The notes under the pieces were generated by a model. The model saw only the letters and a list, made by a program, of their open reading frames with translations, made no database searches and was not told the origin of the DNA. A stretch of 53,784 nucleotides of DNA from Actinomycetes bacterium (GTDB taxonomy: Bacteria; Actinomycetota; Acidimicrobiia; Acidimicrobiales; RAAP-2): contig JAJYWG010000353.1 in NCBI GenBank assembly GCA_021791615.1, forward strand, positions 1-53,784, read 5' to 3'. The translations under genes and the position numbers were made by a program. Below, one piece after another: positions 44,355 through 53,297 of the stretch. Numbering within the stretch: position 1 is the stretch's first letter; each line of letters starts with the position of its first letter.

Positions 44355-45155
44355 TCAGCGACGCAGACCCACGGCGGCTTCGGGAGATACGACGCGGAAC
44401 GCGAAGCTCTCCTCCAAGTAGAAATGTACTTCGTCAGTGTCGTGGTGGGAGTAGCCCACAGACAGATCCTGCCCGCACTCAAACAGGAAATCTCCGCCGC
44501 GCATGCTCACCAGGACTGCTCCTCGCACTCCCGGAGCCCAGACAATTGGTCCCCCAAGCACCTGCCGCAGGTGATCAAAGACGACCAAGCCTCCGTGCTC
44601 GGTGGTCTCGATCACACCCGTGTACTCCTCGGGCCCAAGGGCAAGCCCGAAGGGGCCACTGACTCCGCTGGTCGACAGCACTGCAACTGCTCGAGCGACA
44701 ACGCGCGGGTACTGTTCGAAGTCGCCCCCAAGGGCAATTGCTGGATGCGGCGTCGCCTCCGTGATCCCGGTGAACCCCGCCTCGCCCCATCCATGGAACA
44801 CCGCGACGTTCTCAGCCAACGCAATGCGGCGTGCGGCTGCGTCCAGCCCGGCCAAGTTGGCATCCCGGGCGCCCCGGGAAATATCTGCCAGCTCGCTACA
44901 GGCAACACTGAAGGGCGCCCTCATCTCGGCCAAGGGCATCACGACCCGACGTCGCGCCGACAAGCCTTCGTCGGTACTGGCGATCGCGACAGTCCGACCA
45001 AGGTTGGACGCGGAGTGCTCCCACCCTTTCGGCCCTTCGAAATCGACGAGTTGGCGCGCAGCTAACGCTGGGGTCAAACGTTGACGCGCCTCTTCGTCAA
45101 TCCGGCTCCAGGCGACATCGGTCACCGGTCCCTGAGAACGCAGCAAGTGGTTCAT
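44355..45155 (-). CDS. enc: Encapsulin nanocompartment shell protein (family 1)
   Basis: This 266-residue HK97-fold protein self-assembles into a hollow shell. MNHLLRSQGPVTDVAWSRID opens it; LVDFEGPKGWEHSASNLGR, NVAVFHGWGEAGFTGI and the C-terminal EVHFYLEESFAFRVVSPEAA are conserved in linocin/encapsulin proteins. The ATG at 45155 overlaps the cargo gene's stop as ATGA, so shell and cargo are made together. The shell should load the upstream ferritin through its targeting peptide. Confidence 0.95.
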   Translation of the reverse strand: MNHLLRSQGPVTDVAWSRIDEEARQRLTPALAARQLVDFEGPKGWEHSASNLGRTVAIASTDEGLSARRRVVMPLAEMRAPFSVACSELADISRGARDANLAGLDAAARRIALAENVAVFHGWGEAGFTGITEATPHPAIALGGDFEQYPRVVARAVAVLSTSGVSGPFGLALGPEEYTGVIETTEHGGLVVFDHLRQVLGGPIVWAPGVRGAVLVSMRGGDFLFECGQDLSVGYSHHDTDEVHFYLEESFAFRVVSPEAAVGLRR

Positions 45156-45547
45156 TGTCCGCGCTCTCGCAGGCTGCCAATGCCGAGTGTCCCCCGCTCA
45201 GAGGCGGTTGGCATGGCTTCTCCAACCACCTGGAGCGCAAGCGCGCTGTCCGAAGCCTCTATCCCCGTGATCGGCGCCGTGGTGAACAGGTAGGTCCGCA
45301 GATGCCGGTCCAAGGCCGGATCATGGCGTCGCAACCACTCCAGGGTCATCGAGGCGTGCTCCTTCTCCTCGTCACGATTGTGCGCAAGCACGGCCGCAAG
45401 GTCGGCATCACCGGCAGCATCGACGCGCTGGTCGTACCAGTCCACGGCCTCCAGCTCCTCTTGGATCGACGCGATTGCCCGATGACGTTCGATCGTCTCG
45501 GAAGAAAGGCTCTCTCGAGGCTCGTGGAGCCCTGCGCTCTGTGCCAT
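45152..45547 (-). CDS. Encapsulated ferritin-like protein (EncFtn), cargo of the encapsulin
   Basis: This 131-residue protein has ferroxidase-type residues in IQEELEAVDWYDQRVDA (Glu31 by alignment) and LAHNRDEEKEHASMTLEWLR (Glu61 and His64), the EncFtn pattern. It oxidises iron at a dimer interface and the shell stores it. Residues 119-128 (GTLGIGSLRE) are the cargo-loading peptide. The ATG at 45547 is preceded by GGAGG; the longer upstream frame is not conserved. Confidence 0.93.
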   Translation of the reverse strand: MAQSAGLHEPRESLSSETIERHRAIASIQEELEAVDWYDQRVDAAGDADLAAVLAHNRDEEKEHASMTLEWLRRHDPALDRHLRTYLFTTAPITGIEASDSALALQVVGEAMPTASERGTLGIGSLRERGQ

Positions 45548-45573
45548 GGCGCCTCCATTAGTGAACGGCAAGA

Positions 45574-45595
45574 GACCGCTGCGAAGCGAGCGGTC
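45574..45595 (-). promoter_or_regulatory. Stem-loop in the encapsulin operon leader
   Basis: GACCGCT and AGCGGTC, separated by 8 nt, form a perfect 7-bp stem located 27 nt upstream of the EncFtn ATG. It could affect translation or mRNA stability of the iron-storage operon. Confidence 0.4.
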
Positions 45596-45693
45596 GCCGA
45601 TGCACCAGGTTACCAGCGGAGGAATTCCCCGCGTCACTGGAACTTGGAGCGAGAGAACACGTGCGGTGAGCAACGTGATCCCCGAGCATGAGC

Positions 45694-45729
45694 TTCGACC
45701 ACGGGGTTCGACCACGAGGTTCGACCACG
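45694..45729. repeat. Three-copy 13-bp repeat upstream of the transposase remnant
   Basis: TTCGACCACG followed by three variable bases occurs at 45694, 45707 and 45720. It sits at the boundary between the encapsulin leader and the IS1634-like remnant. Confidence 0.7.
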
Positions 45730-45807
45730 ATCCGGCCCGCCTGGGAGCCTGAACCCGCGCCTGTCAGGCTAGAGGGGCGTGGACGGCATCAAGCGGATCG
45801 TCAAGCA

Positions 45808-46566
45808 GATCGTGCCAGCCTGCTCGCCCGACTGGTGCTCGATGCGGAGGGCGCCTTTGCCATCGACTGCACCGAGATGCACAACGACTCGACCTCGGTG
45901 CGCCTGACCGGTGCCTACCCGTTGGCGAAAGGTCATGCCCTGGGCGGCAAGCCGACGGCTGTTACAGCAAGGGGTCACTCCAAAGACTTCCGTCCCGACC
46001 TCGAGCAACTGGTCTGGATCCTCACGGTGAGTGCCGACGGAGCGGTCCCTATCGTCTGCCGGGTGGCCTCGGGCAACGTGGAGGACTCGACCACCCACCT
46101 CGCCACCTCGGACGGCCTGTGTGCGCTGCTCGGGCGGAGCGACTGCCGCTACGTCGCCGATTCCAATCTCGCCATCGAGGCCAACATGGAGCACATCGAC
46201 CGGCACGGTGGCCGCTTCGTCACCGTGCTGCCGGCCTCCCGCAGGGAGGACGGGGCGTTCCGTCGCTATCTGGTGGACCATGAACCCACCTGGACCGAGG
46301 TACGGCGCTGTCCGGCGAGGCGGCTCGGGGAACCCGACGACGTCTATGAGACCACCGAAGCACCGTGGCCGTCGGCCGAGGGGTTCCAGGTGATCTGGGT
46401 GCGCTCGTCACACAAGGTCGAACGGGACGCCGATTCCCGATCCAACCGGGTCGCAGCCGGCATCGCCGCACTCGACGAGCTGAACCAGAAGCTCCCGCCG
46501 GAGCTGCCCAAGCTCCAGAGGATCGTGCTCGACCTACTCGGCGTTCCCGAAGACCGCTACCGGTGA
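45808..46566 (+). pseudogene. Truncated IS1634-type transposase
   Basis: DRASLLARLVLDAEGAFAID, then TEMHNDSTSVRLTGAYPLA, GHSKDFRPDLEQLVWILTV and YVADSNLAIEANMEHID match IS1634/IS4-type DDE transposases, with the first two catalytic aspartates. The frame ends after about 250 matching residues, before the C-terminal catalytic Glu, and the N-terminal part is missing. About half of a full transposase remains, so it is inactive. No terminal inverted repeats were found. Confidence 0.85.
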
Positions 46567-46610
46567 TCGGTGGGGGACGTGAAACACGCGTCAGATGTGC
46601 GGAAAGAGAG

Positions 46611-47285
46611 TCAGGAGCCGCGATACACGGGGGATACGTCAATGGTTCCGCCGTCGCACGGACTGAGCTTCGCTGTGACGACCGCGTATGTGTAGTCGTT
46701 GGGTGGAGTGATCTCGACCTTGGTCGAGGCCGGACAGGACGTTTCCGAACCGACTGGGTTGTCGGGATAGGAAAAGCTGAACTGCACCACTTGACCCGGA
46801 CCGACTTGGATGGGGGCCGGTGGCACATCCGCGCGGGTTGTCGGAAAGTGGCCACCGCGTACAACCTTGGTCGGCAGTGGTGAACCAGGTGCACTCAGAA
46901 GCTGCATTCCAGGATACCCACTGAGCACGCACATCTCCGAGGAGATATTGGTCATTTTCACGCTGGAGTAGATAGTCCCAGCCGCCCCATTGAGTGCCTG
47001 AACCACCATCGCGAGCTCTGACACAGCACAAGTCTGTGCCGTTGCTGCCGGTTCACTCGTCGTGGTCGGTACGTTCGATGGCGGTATCGTCGAAGTCGTC
47101 GTCGTGCTGGTCCCCTTCGGCGCACGAGACGCCGGTTGCAAAGACGAAGATCGCGAAGCGGACGAGCATCCGGCCAACACGATGGCCATCGCCGCGACCA
47201 GCCCCAGCAGGATGCTGCAGCGGCCAGTCGAGCCGGAGCTCCTCGCGGAGCACTCGATGCCATGCAGTCGCGACTGGCGGTTCAC
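46611..47285 (-). CDS. DUF4232 lipoprotein
   Basis: This 224-residue exported protein has a hydrophobic stretch ending in the lipobox LAGC, with Cys40 as the lipid-modified residue. A Thr/Ser/Pro-rich spacer (41-85) leads to a DUF4232 domain: AMVVQALNGAAGTIYSSVKM, TNISSEMCVLSGYPGMQLL and a C-terminal pairing cysteine region. The role in the family is unknown. The GTG start overlaps the DUF151 gene's stop (GTGA). Confidence 0.82.
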   Translation of the reverse strand: MNRQSRLHGIECSARSSGSTGRCSILLGLVAAMAIVLAGCSSASRSSSLQPASRAPKGTSTTTTSTIPPSNVPTTTSEPAATAQTCAVSELAMVVQALNGAAGTIYSSVKMTNISSEMCVLSGYPGMQLLSAPGSPLPTKVVRGGHFPTTRADVPPAPIQVGPGQVVQFSFSYPDNPVGSETSCPASTKVEITPPNDYTYAVVTAKLSPCDGGTIDVSPVYRGS

Positions 47286-47782
47286 GAGCCGAAGTCCTCG
47301 GGACGGATCGAGTCGAGGAATTGGCGGAACTGACCCACGATCTCTTCGGAATTGCTGCCATCGCCGTCATCTTCTTCGATCGGTAGCATGATCCCCTCCC
47401 CATCCATGAGATCGTCGTCCACGAACAGCGGGCTCCCAGTTCGGACTGCCACGGCAACGGCATCTGAGGGACGACAGGAAATGGCCGATAGGTCAGCTCC
47501 GCGGCGTACCTGCATCTCGGCGTAATAGGTTGCTGTTCGCAATTCGGTGATGACAACCCGCTCGAGCTGGGCCCCGAGCGCAGTCAAGAGATCCTTGATG
47601 AGGTCATGGGTCATCGGACGGGGCATGACGACTTCTTGGAGTGCGTAGGCGATCGCGGCCGCCTCCGGGGTGCCGATGAAGATCGGCAACGTGCGCCCCT
47701 CTCCCCCAGCCTCTTGGAGCAACAGGACCGGCGTGTTGGACTGAAGGTCGACACGGACTGCTCTCAAACGCACTTCGACCAT
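47282..47782 (-). CDS. DUF151 / bifunctional nuclease-domain protein
   Basis: This 166-residue protein has VLLLQEAGGEGRTLPIFIGT, then EAAAIAYALQ, TYYAEMQVRRGADLSAISCR and PSDAVAVAVRTGSPLFVDDD, all DUF151 hallmarks. Plant and bacterial members have nuclease activity, but the bacterial role is unclear. It lies between the FtsR-like and lipoprotein genes, and is regularly next to ftsR in actinobacteria. Confidence 0.92.
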   Translation of the reverse strand: MVEVRLRAVRVDLQSNTPVLLLQEAGGEGRTLPIFIGTPEAAAIAYALQEVVMPRPMTHDLIKDLLTALGAQLERVVITELRTATYYAEMQVRRGADLSAISCRPSDAVAVAVRTGSPLFVDDDLMDGEGIMLPIEEDDGDGSNSEEIVGQFRQFLDSIRPEDFGS

Positions 47783-47847
47783 GCAAGAAATGTAGCCCCG
47801 CAGCTCCTTGGTGCGTGCGCTGTACAGCCTGAAACCGATGATCGTCG

Positions 47848-49233
47848 TCAGCGCCCAAGCTGACGACGAAGTTCCCTCCGGAGCAGACTGGACCGCAAGG
47901 CTTGGCCTTGCCTGACGATGTCGGTCGCGGCATCTACCGCTCGCTGGCGAGCCTCTGGATTGCGTTGCCGGAGCAGCGGGGTCACGATCTGCTCGATCAG
48001 CCCAATCTCGCGGTCCACCGCGTTGCGGTACAAGCGAAGGTGCCGTGGCTCGATCCCGTAACGGGCGAAGTCGGCGACGATGTGAGCGGCTACCAGGGCT
48101 TCTTCGTCGTAGTACACGGCACCGGCGACCACCATGGGTTCGAGGATGCCGAACCCCTCCAGAGCGACGACGTCATCCGGGCTGAGCCCGGTAGCCGCGA
48201 CCAGCTCTTCAAAGGTAATACTGGCACCTGATCCCCCTGCGGGACCCGGACCCTGGAAGAACGACGAGGCGTCGATCCCTGACGGAGAACCTGCGTTCGC
48301 CCGTACCTCTTTTCGAACGCCGTACCCACCCTCGGCGTTGGCTGGAGCCGCAGCGCGTTCGGGAAGCGTGGGCCGCCCTGAACGGGGGTCTACCTCGTGC
48401 TTCGAAAGCACTGCAGGCGGCACCGCACGGACCGGAGCACGTTGGGGAGGTGCCCCGGGAGCTGACCCGGTCGGTCCCGGCCGACCTGCACCGAGGACGG
48501 CACCGCCGGCGATGGGTGGCTCAGGCTGAGGATTCGAGAGCTCGCGAGAGGGCGGGACGCGGGGTGCAAGTTCGGTTGACCCCTCCCGGACAAGCCTCTC
48601 GATATTGCTCGGGGCTCCGGTACCCGGCATCGGTCGGGAGTGTCCATCGGCAGGGCGCGCGGGTGCATCCCTACTCGCCACAGGAGGCGGGGTGGCCGGG
48701 CTGCGAGGCTCACCTCGGAGTTCGGCCATGACCTCATTGGGACTGTCCTCATTTGGCCTGACCGCGTTGGGGTTGACCTCGTCAATGCCTTCGAAAGGGT
48801 CCAACTCGGTTGCGGGATCGAAGTCCATGCCTCCGACTGCGATCCGATCAATTTCAATTTGCTCTCCGTGCACGGCTTGGCCGGCACTCAGTGACACCTG
48901 AGCCAATGCCGGCGCACGCGCGATGAGCGGCTCGGTCGCTGCAGGGACCTGCTCGGAAGCGGGCTCTGGAGCAGGCACCCCCTCCTTCCCAGCAACCGCC
49001 AGGCGATCTCGTATCACTTTCAGGGGAAGGAAGTGCTCCCGCTGCTGGCGAAGGACCCATCGCAGGCGCTCGACGTCATGTTCGTAGAACTTGCGGTATC
49101 CCGATGGAGAGCGCTCCGGGTTCACCAAGCCTTGGCTTTCGAGGAAGCGGATCTTGGAGATGGTCACATCAGGGAATTCCTCGCGCAACAAGCTCAGAAC
49201 GTCCCCGATCGAGAGGTAGGCGCGCCCGGTCAT
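47848..49233 (-). CDS. FtsR-like MerR-family regulator with a long disordered centre
   Basis: Residues 1-82 are the MerR DNA-binding domain ([20 protein letters not shown], then [20 protein letters not shown] and [20 protein letters not shown]) as in actinobacterial FtsR, a cell-division gene activator. Residues of about 345-461 are the conserved C-terminal domain ([40 protein letters not shown]). Between them are about 260 Pro/Ala/Gly-rich residues, so the protein has 461 residues versus about 250 in relatives. It starts 7 nt after the FHA gene. Confidence 0.9.
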   Translation of the reverse strand: MTGRAYLSIGDVLSLLREEFPDVTISKIRFLESQGLVNPERSPSGYRKFYEHDVERLRWVLRQQREHFLPLKVIRDRLAVAGKEGVPAPEPASEQVPAATEPLIARAPALAQVSLSAGQAVHGEQIEIDRIAVGGMDFDPATELDPFEGIDEVNPNAVRPNEDSPNEVMAELRGEPRSPATPPPVASRDAPARPADGHSRPMPGTGAPSNIERLVREGSTELAPRVPPSRELSNPQPEPPIAGGAVLGAGRPGPTGSAPGAPPQRAPVRAVPPAVLSKHEVDPRSGRPTLPERAAAPANAEGGYGVRKEVRANAGSPSGIDASSFFQGPGPAGGSGASITFEELVAATGLSPDDVVALEGFGILEPMVVAGAVYYDEEALVAAHIVADFARYGIEPRHLRLYRNAVDREIGLIEQIVTPLLRQRNPEARQRAVDAATDIVRQGQALRSSLLRRELRRQLGR

Positions 49234-49240
49234 CGAGAGC

Positions 49241-49717
49241 TCACTCGTCCACTGCTACCAGGTACACAAGCTTGAACTTGCCGATCTGTACTTCATCCCC
49301 GGCTGACAGCACCTGCTCCTCTATCCTCTCGCGATTCACGTAGGTGCCATTCAACGACCCGACGTCGCGGATGACCACTTTCCCGTCGGCTCCACGCCGA
49401 AGTTCTGCGTGCCGGCGCGAGACGGTGATGTCGTCCAGAAAAATGTCGCTCTCCGGATGCCGTCCGGCGCGGGTGACCGGTGCTTCGAGCAGGTACCGCG
49501 CGCCCACATTCGGCCCCCGCTTGACCACAAGCGCCCCCGTGCCGTGAGGAACCTCGACAAGGGTAACCATCGCCTCCTCTTCGCCAGTCTCGCCATGAGC
49601 ATCGACCGGCTGCAAAGTGACGGTCGTCTCGGGAGAGACCGATGGAAGCGCAGACCCGCATGAAGAGCAGAAATTGACGCCCGCTGGATTCCGATGCCCG
49701 CAGTTGTGGCAGTACAC
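49241..49717 (-). CDS. GarA/OdhI-like FHA protein with N-terminal zinc ribbon
   Basis: An N-terminal ribbon ([20 protein letters not shown]) has four cysteines in two C-x2-C pairs. An acidic linker carries [10 protein letters not shown], similar to the ETT motif phosphorylated in GarA. The FHA domain (about 75-155) has [20 protein letters not shown] and [17 protein letters not shown] with the phosphothreonine-binding Arg, Ser and Asn. GarA-type proteins control 2-oxoglutarate and glutamate enzymes. A GTG at 49717 is chosen; GTG at 49726 is three codons longer. Confidence 0.9.
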   Translation of the reverse strand: MYCHNCGHRNPAGVNFCSSCGSALPSVSPETTVTLQPVDAHGETGEEEAMVTLVEVPHGTGALVVKRGPNVGARYLLEAPVTRAGRHPESDIFLDDITVSRRHAELRRGADGKVVIRDVGSLNGTYVNRERIEEQVLSAGDEVQIGKFKLVYLVAVDE

Positions 49718-49786
49718 GCCCCCCACGGTAGCCGCTCCTCCTCCCTGCTTTCTCGGCCAGCCCTGCTCGCCGTTTCGAGCCTGGGT

Positions 49787-50167
49787 TCAACCCTCGGTCA
49801 TCTGCCGATAGCTGGCGGCGTCCAGCAACGCTTGAATCGACAATGGATCCGAAATGTCAATCTCACAAATCCAGCCTTCGTCGTAGGGCGAGCTGTTCAA
49901 TCGCTCAGGAGCTTCCGCAAGAAGGGGATTGACGGTCGCGATCACGCCACCCACGGGTGCGTAGACCTCGGAAACGGACTTGGTCGACTCCACCTCCCCC
50001 AGGGACTCTCCAGCCACAACCGCGGTGCCCACCTTGGGCATCTCCACGTACACCACATCGCCCAGCGCGTCCTGGGCGTAGTCCGTGATACCGATCCGCG
50101 CCCGATTGCCATCGATTTTCACCCACTCGTGGTCGACCGAGTAACGGAGGTCTTCGGGAATGTTCAC
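49787..50167 (-). CDS. gcvH: Glycine cleavage system H protein
   Basis: This 126-residue lipoyl carrier begins VNIPEDLRYSVDHEWVKIDG. GESLGEVESTKSVSEVYAPV contains the lipoylated lysine, and PYDEGWICEIDISD is the C-terminal part. It shuttles the aminomethyl group between the P, T and L proteins. The internal GTG at 50167 is the start; the frame upstream is not conserved. gcvH next to the FHA gene is an actinobacterial arrangement. Confidence 0.95.
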   Translation of the reverse strand: MNIPEDLRYSVDHEWVKIDGNRARIGITDYAQDALGDVVYVEMPKVGTAVVAGESLGEVESTKSVSEVYAPVGGVIATVNPLLAEAPERLNSSPYDEGWICEIDISDPLSIQALLDAASYRQMTEG

Positions 50168-50407
50168 GGCATCCGACCCTAGTGGATCTGCATTCCTCGA
50201 GTCGTCAGAGCTCCCTGAGCGTGGGGCCGTGCCTCCCCAGGCTCGGACCCAACCCTCTCTCGGAGGTCTCCGTCCAAGGTGGTATCCATCTCCATGCGGC
50301 ACCGCTCCTCATCCGGATCCTCACGCGGCGCAGCAACTGGGAGCGAAAACCGGTAGCACCTGTCTGCAGAAACACGGGCCGGCACCAGACGTCGAGCTCC
50401 CGGATTG
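50168..50407. other. Gap between gcvH and an unknown gene
   Basis: This 240-nt stretch has no recognised gene. On the minus strand an ATG at 50295 opens a 38-codon frame ending at 50179, preceded by GAGGAG 9 nt upstream. Its product is acidic and unrecognised, so it is left uncalled. Confidence 0.3.
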
Positions 50408-50857
50408 CTACAAGGACCGAGCCCAGGTTTCCACTTCGTCGTCCGTAGCCCCTGCGAAGCGATCACTGATCCATGCGCCGGCCAGCTCCCCTTCGATGCG
50501 GCGAACCTCGCCAGTGTCGCCGACAAGCACCTGGCTGAGGGTTCCCAACCTTGCCAATACCCTGAACGGGTCGGGGTCGTACCCACCGGCTGAGATCACC
50601 AGGCGGATCTGCTCGAGCTCGAGATCACTGTCGGACCAGAAGCCGACCCAGGTCGCAACTTCGTCCGGGCGCACTCCTCCGGCCAGGTAGGCCATTCGCT
50701 CGCTATCTTCGGCGACGATCTGAAGTACCTCCCACCGACGGCCTTCCCATGTGCCCTGGGCTTTCATTTGCTCCAGGACCGCGGGGGTCACTTCGTCGCC
50801 TGGAGCAGCGTGGCGCCGCAGCTCCTCGCGAAGAATTTCCTGGGTCATCGCCACCAT
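50408..50857 (-). CDS. Conserved-looking hypothetical protein
   Basis: I do not recognise this 149-residue soluble acidic protein. It begins MVAMTQEILREELRRHAAPG with a helical N-terminus and contains EDSERMAYLAGGVRPDEVAT, then LVISAGGYDPDPFRVLARLG. The ATG at 50857 follows AGGAGG by 7 nt, which decides the start over a longer frame. It has no signal peptide or membrane helix. It lies between gcvH and a SpoU methyltransferase on the same strand. Codon use fits a real gene. Confidence 0.65.
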   Translation of the reverse strand: MVAMTQEILREELRRHAAPGDEVTPAVLEQMKAQGTWEGRRWEVLQIVAEDSERMAYLAGGVRPDEVATWVGFWSDSDLELEQIRLVISAGGYDPDPFRVLARLGTLSQVLVGDTGEVRRIEGELAGAWISDRFAGATDDEVETWARSL

Positions 50858-51070
50858 GTCCAACCCTCCTTGCCGATCTCGGAAACACATCATGGCCCAG
50901 GAAACCCTCTGCACCGCTCTCTTGAGCACTCGTAACCGGTGAGCAGGACGTCCGCGCCGCTACGTCGATGGGGCGACGCTCACCACAAGCGCAATCGAGG
51001 CGGCGATCAGGCCTGGCGCCCGAAGTCCTCACAACTTGTTCGCATCACAAACCGCATTTGCCGTCGCGAG

Positions 51071-51853
51071 TCACCAGGGCGGTGCGCCAGCGATTACCGC
51101 GCGTGTCGTCTTCCACGCGTAAAGCAATGCCGCCACCGCAGTCGAGAGGTTCAAACTTGACACTCCATCTTTCATCGGTAGTGCAATTCTGCGGTCTGCC
51201 ATCGCCATGACCCGGTCTGAGGCGCCGTACCGCTCTCCTCCAACGACCACGATGGAGCTCGGCTCCAATGGGCATGTTCCGAAAGGCTCGCCTCTGGTGT
51301 CCAGTACGACGATTGGCCGATCGCCACCATCTGGAAGTTCGGCCGTTCCGACCGGCACGGCAAACTGGAGGCCCGTCGCACTCCGGATCGTGACCGGCGA
51401 CCAAGGATCAACTCGTCCCGACACGAACACCCCTGACACGTCGGCGGCTGCCGCAACGCGGATCACGGCCCCGACATTCCCAGGGTTTCTCGGTCCTTCC
51501 AAGAACACTACGGGCTTGCCATCGGGTACGGACAGCACATCGAGGCATTGAACAGGCCGTGCCGTCGTCGCCATCAATGGGCTAGACAGACTTCGGGGAG
51601 TGAGCCGTCGGAAGGACGAGGGCGAGACTTCGAACATGACCTGCTCGATATCTGTGCGCACGTCTGCTGCCAGCCGTGTCACGATGGTGAAGAGGCGCTT
51701 CGGGTCGGAGGTGACCGCCAACTCCAGCTGCGCGCCGAAGCGAAGCGCGTGAATCGTCGGATGAACCCCTTCAAGCACTACCCGGCCAGGATCAGCGAAC
51801 GCGTGGACGAAGTGACGTGCGATCTCCCTTTCCGTCATCTGCACCTGCGGCAT
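51071..51853 (-). CDS. Second SpoU/TrmH-family RNA methyltransferase
   Basis: This 260-residue protein has the SPOUT knot: FLEGPRNPGNVGAVIRVAAA (motif 1), SIVVVGGERYGASDRVM (motif 2, GGER) and IALPMKDGVSSLNLSTAVAA (motif 3). The N-terminal domain is short. It is distinct from the rplT-linked copy and more like TsnR/TrmH proteins. The target could be 23S rRNA or tRNA. Confidence 0.88.
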   Translation of the reverse strand: MPQVQMTEREIARHFVHAFADPGRVVLEGVHPTIHALRFGAQLELAVTSDPKRLFTIVTRLAADVRTDIEQVMFEVSPSSFRRLTPRSLSSPLMATTARPVQCLDVLSVPDGKPVVFLEGPRNPGNVGAVIRVAAAADVSGVFVSGRVDPWSPVTIRSATGLQFAVPVGTAELPDGGDRPIVVLDTRGEPFGTCPLEPSSIVVVGGERYGASDRVMAMADRRIALPMKDGVSSLNLSTAVAALLYAWKTTRAVIAGAPPW

Positions 51854-51921
51854 GTGCCACCTCTTTCGCCTGCCAGTCCTCGCGTCCTCAAATCGGTTCC
51901 TCTCTCCGTGCGCGTGTTGAG

Positions 51922-51931
51922 GGTTATAACC
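51922..51931. other. Palindrome upstream of the second SpoU gene and IS256 remnant
   Basis: GGTTATAACC is a perfect 10-bp palindrome in the 180-nt gap. On the minus strand it includes TATAAC, which could be a -10 box for the SpoU gene. Confidence 0.3.
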
Positions 51932-52031
51932 GAAAGTTGTGGATCATGGATCTCGAGAAGGGCGCGACGCACCCTCCAAGTTGAACAAGCAACGAGTCCG
52001 CCGGGTGAGGCCGGCGAGGAGGGATGCGCCG

Positions 52032-52676
52032 ATGTTGAACCTAGTCCATGACGACACCCAAGGCGCGCTCGGTGAGGCCGAACTAGAGACGATCGAGCTC
52101 GATGAGCTGTGCCCGCTGGCGGCCATGGAGATGCTGGCCGTCGCGTTGTTGGCCGAGCGCCGGGCCCGCCTGGAGGCCCACGCGACAGAGCTCGAGACGG
52201 CCGGCCACCACCTCGTGGTCGAGAACGGCTACGTGCGGTCTCTGGAGGTCGTGACCGGGGCGGGAGCGGTCGAGGTCAAGGTGCCGAGAGTAGACGACCG
52301 CCGGGAGGGCTGTCGGCTCTCCTCTGCCATCCCGCCGGTCTACATCGCCAAGTCCCCGAAAGTGAGCGAGGTGGTTTCGATCCTCCAGCTGCGGGGGCTC
52401 TCGACCGGGGACTTCGCCGCCGCACTGGGTGAGTTCTTCGGCACCGGGGCCGGCCTGTGGTCTTCGACGTTCAACCGTAAGCGCCGCGGATCAGGTGAAG
52501 GCAGCATCTACCGCAACGGTGAGCGGTGGGTCTCCTGTGAGACGGTCGAGTCGGTGGGTGGCAAGCAGGTGCGGCGGCGTCGGTCGGCACGAAGCCAACG
52601 CGAAGCCAGGGAAGCGCTCCGAGAAACACCCGCTCACCAAGGTGGGGACGGGCGTAGCCCCCGAAGAAGGATCTGA
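52032..52676 (+). pseudogene. IS256-type transposase N-terminus joined to an integrase N-terminal fragment
   Basis: The frame from ATG 52032 begins MLNLVHDDTQGALGEAELET, a mutator (IS256) transposase start, and keeps VKVPRVDDRREGCRLSSAIP and SKVSE-type IAKSPKVSEVVSILQLRGLS. After about residue 146 it switches without a stop to RKRRGSGEGSIYRNGERWVS, then ARSQREAREALRE, the arm-binding N-terminal domain of tyrosine integrases. Neither catalytic domain is present. This is a chimera from nested decay, junction near 52470. Confidence 0.75.
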
Positions 52677-52740
52677 AGGTCTCGGTGAGGAGCTCGATGG
52701 TCGCGGGGAAATCATCGACCCCGAGTGGCCGGATGTGCAT
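52620..52740 (-). pseudogene. Truncated GNAT acetyltransferase N-terminus
   Basis: From an ATG at 52740, MHIRPLGVDDFPATIELLTE followed by TFRSFFGGYARPHLGERVF resembles the start of AAC(6')-like GNAT proteins. About 42 residues match, then the sequence runs into the integrase fragment on the other strand and similarity ends. It has a plausible ribosome site (AAAGGAA). It is probably a gene broken by the insertion. Confidence 0.5.
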
Positions 52741-53006
52741 CGCAAATTCCTTTCAGTTGAGAGAACGAATACCGCCGGAGCGCTGGGCTCCGGGCGTATT
52801 GGCTCGCCGATAGCGAGCGTTCTCTCAGCGGGTGCTGAAAGTGGCGTAGCAATGCACGGCTCGGATCGTCGCGTACCGACATGCCGGTTGGCAACCGGTT
52901 CACCCACCGACACGACGGAGAACTCAGACGATCCGAGCTTCAGGCCGACCCGGGCGGCCTCAAGGAGGAAGCCTAAGCCTCCAGAGATGACGCTATAATT
53001 CTGTAC
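52741..53006. other. Intergenic region before the toxin-antitoxin pair
   Basis: No gene was recognised in 266 nt. Its right end holds the antitoxin promoter. Confidence 0.4.
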
Positions 53007-53009
53007 ATG
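52994..53009 (+). promoter_or_regulatory. Antitoxin gene -10 box, leaderless-type
   Basis: TATAAT at 52994-52999 is a perfect -10 box ending 7 nt before the antitoxin ATG at 53007. The palindrome TGTACA overlaps the start region and could be the autoregulation site. No good -35 box was found. Confidence 0.6.
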
Positions 53010-53297
53010 ACGACCCTCCCCGTGGCTGAGGCCCGTGCTCAGCTCTCCAAGCTCGTCGAGGAGGCTGCCTCCACCCACGAGCGCTTCGAGATCACGCGAA
53101 ACGGCCAGCGAGCCGCTGTCCTTCTCGGCGCCGACGACTACGACGCCCTGCGAGAAACGATCGCGGTGCTCGGGGACTCCCAACTGCTCCGTGACCACCT
53201 GGAGGGCGTAGTTGCGCTTGATCGGGGCGACAGCATGGACGAAGCGGAACTCGCCGAGACGATGCGAGAAGCGGGACGCCTTCCGTCCAGAAAGTGA
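53007..53297 (+). CDS. Phd/YefM-family antitoxin
   Basis: The first half (TLPVAEARAQLSKLVEEAAS, then FEITRNGQRAAVLLGADDYD) is the Phd/YefM DNA-binding fold that binds the operator. The C-terminal half, ending near GDSMDEAELAETMREAG, should wrap the toxin. The 96 residues end in a stop that overlaps the toxin GTG as GTGA, typical for translationally coupled modules. Confidence 0.93.
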   Translation: MTTLPVAEARAQLSKLVEEAASTHERFEITRNGQRAAVLLGADDYDALRETIAVLGDSQLLRDHLEGVVALDRGDSMDEAELAETMREAGRLPSRK

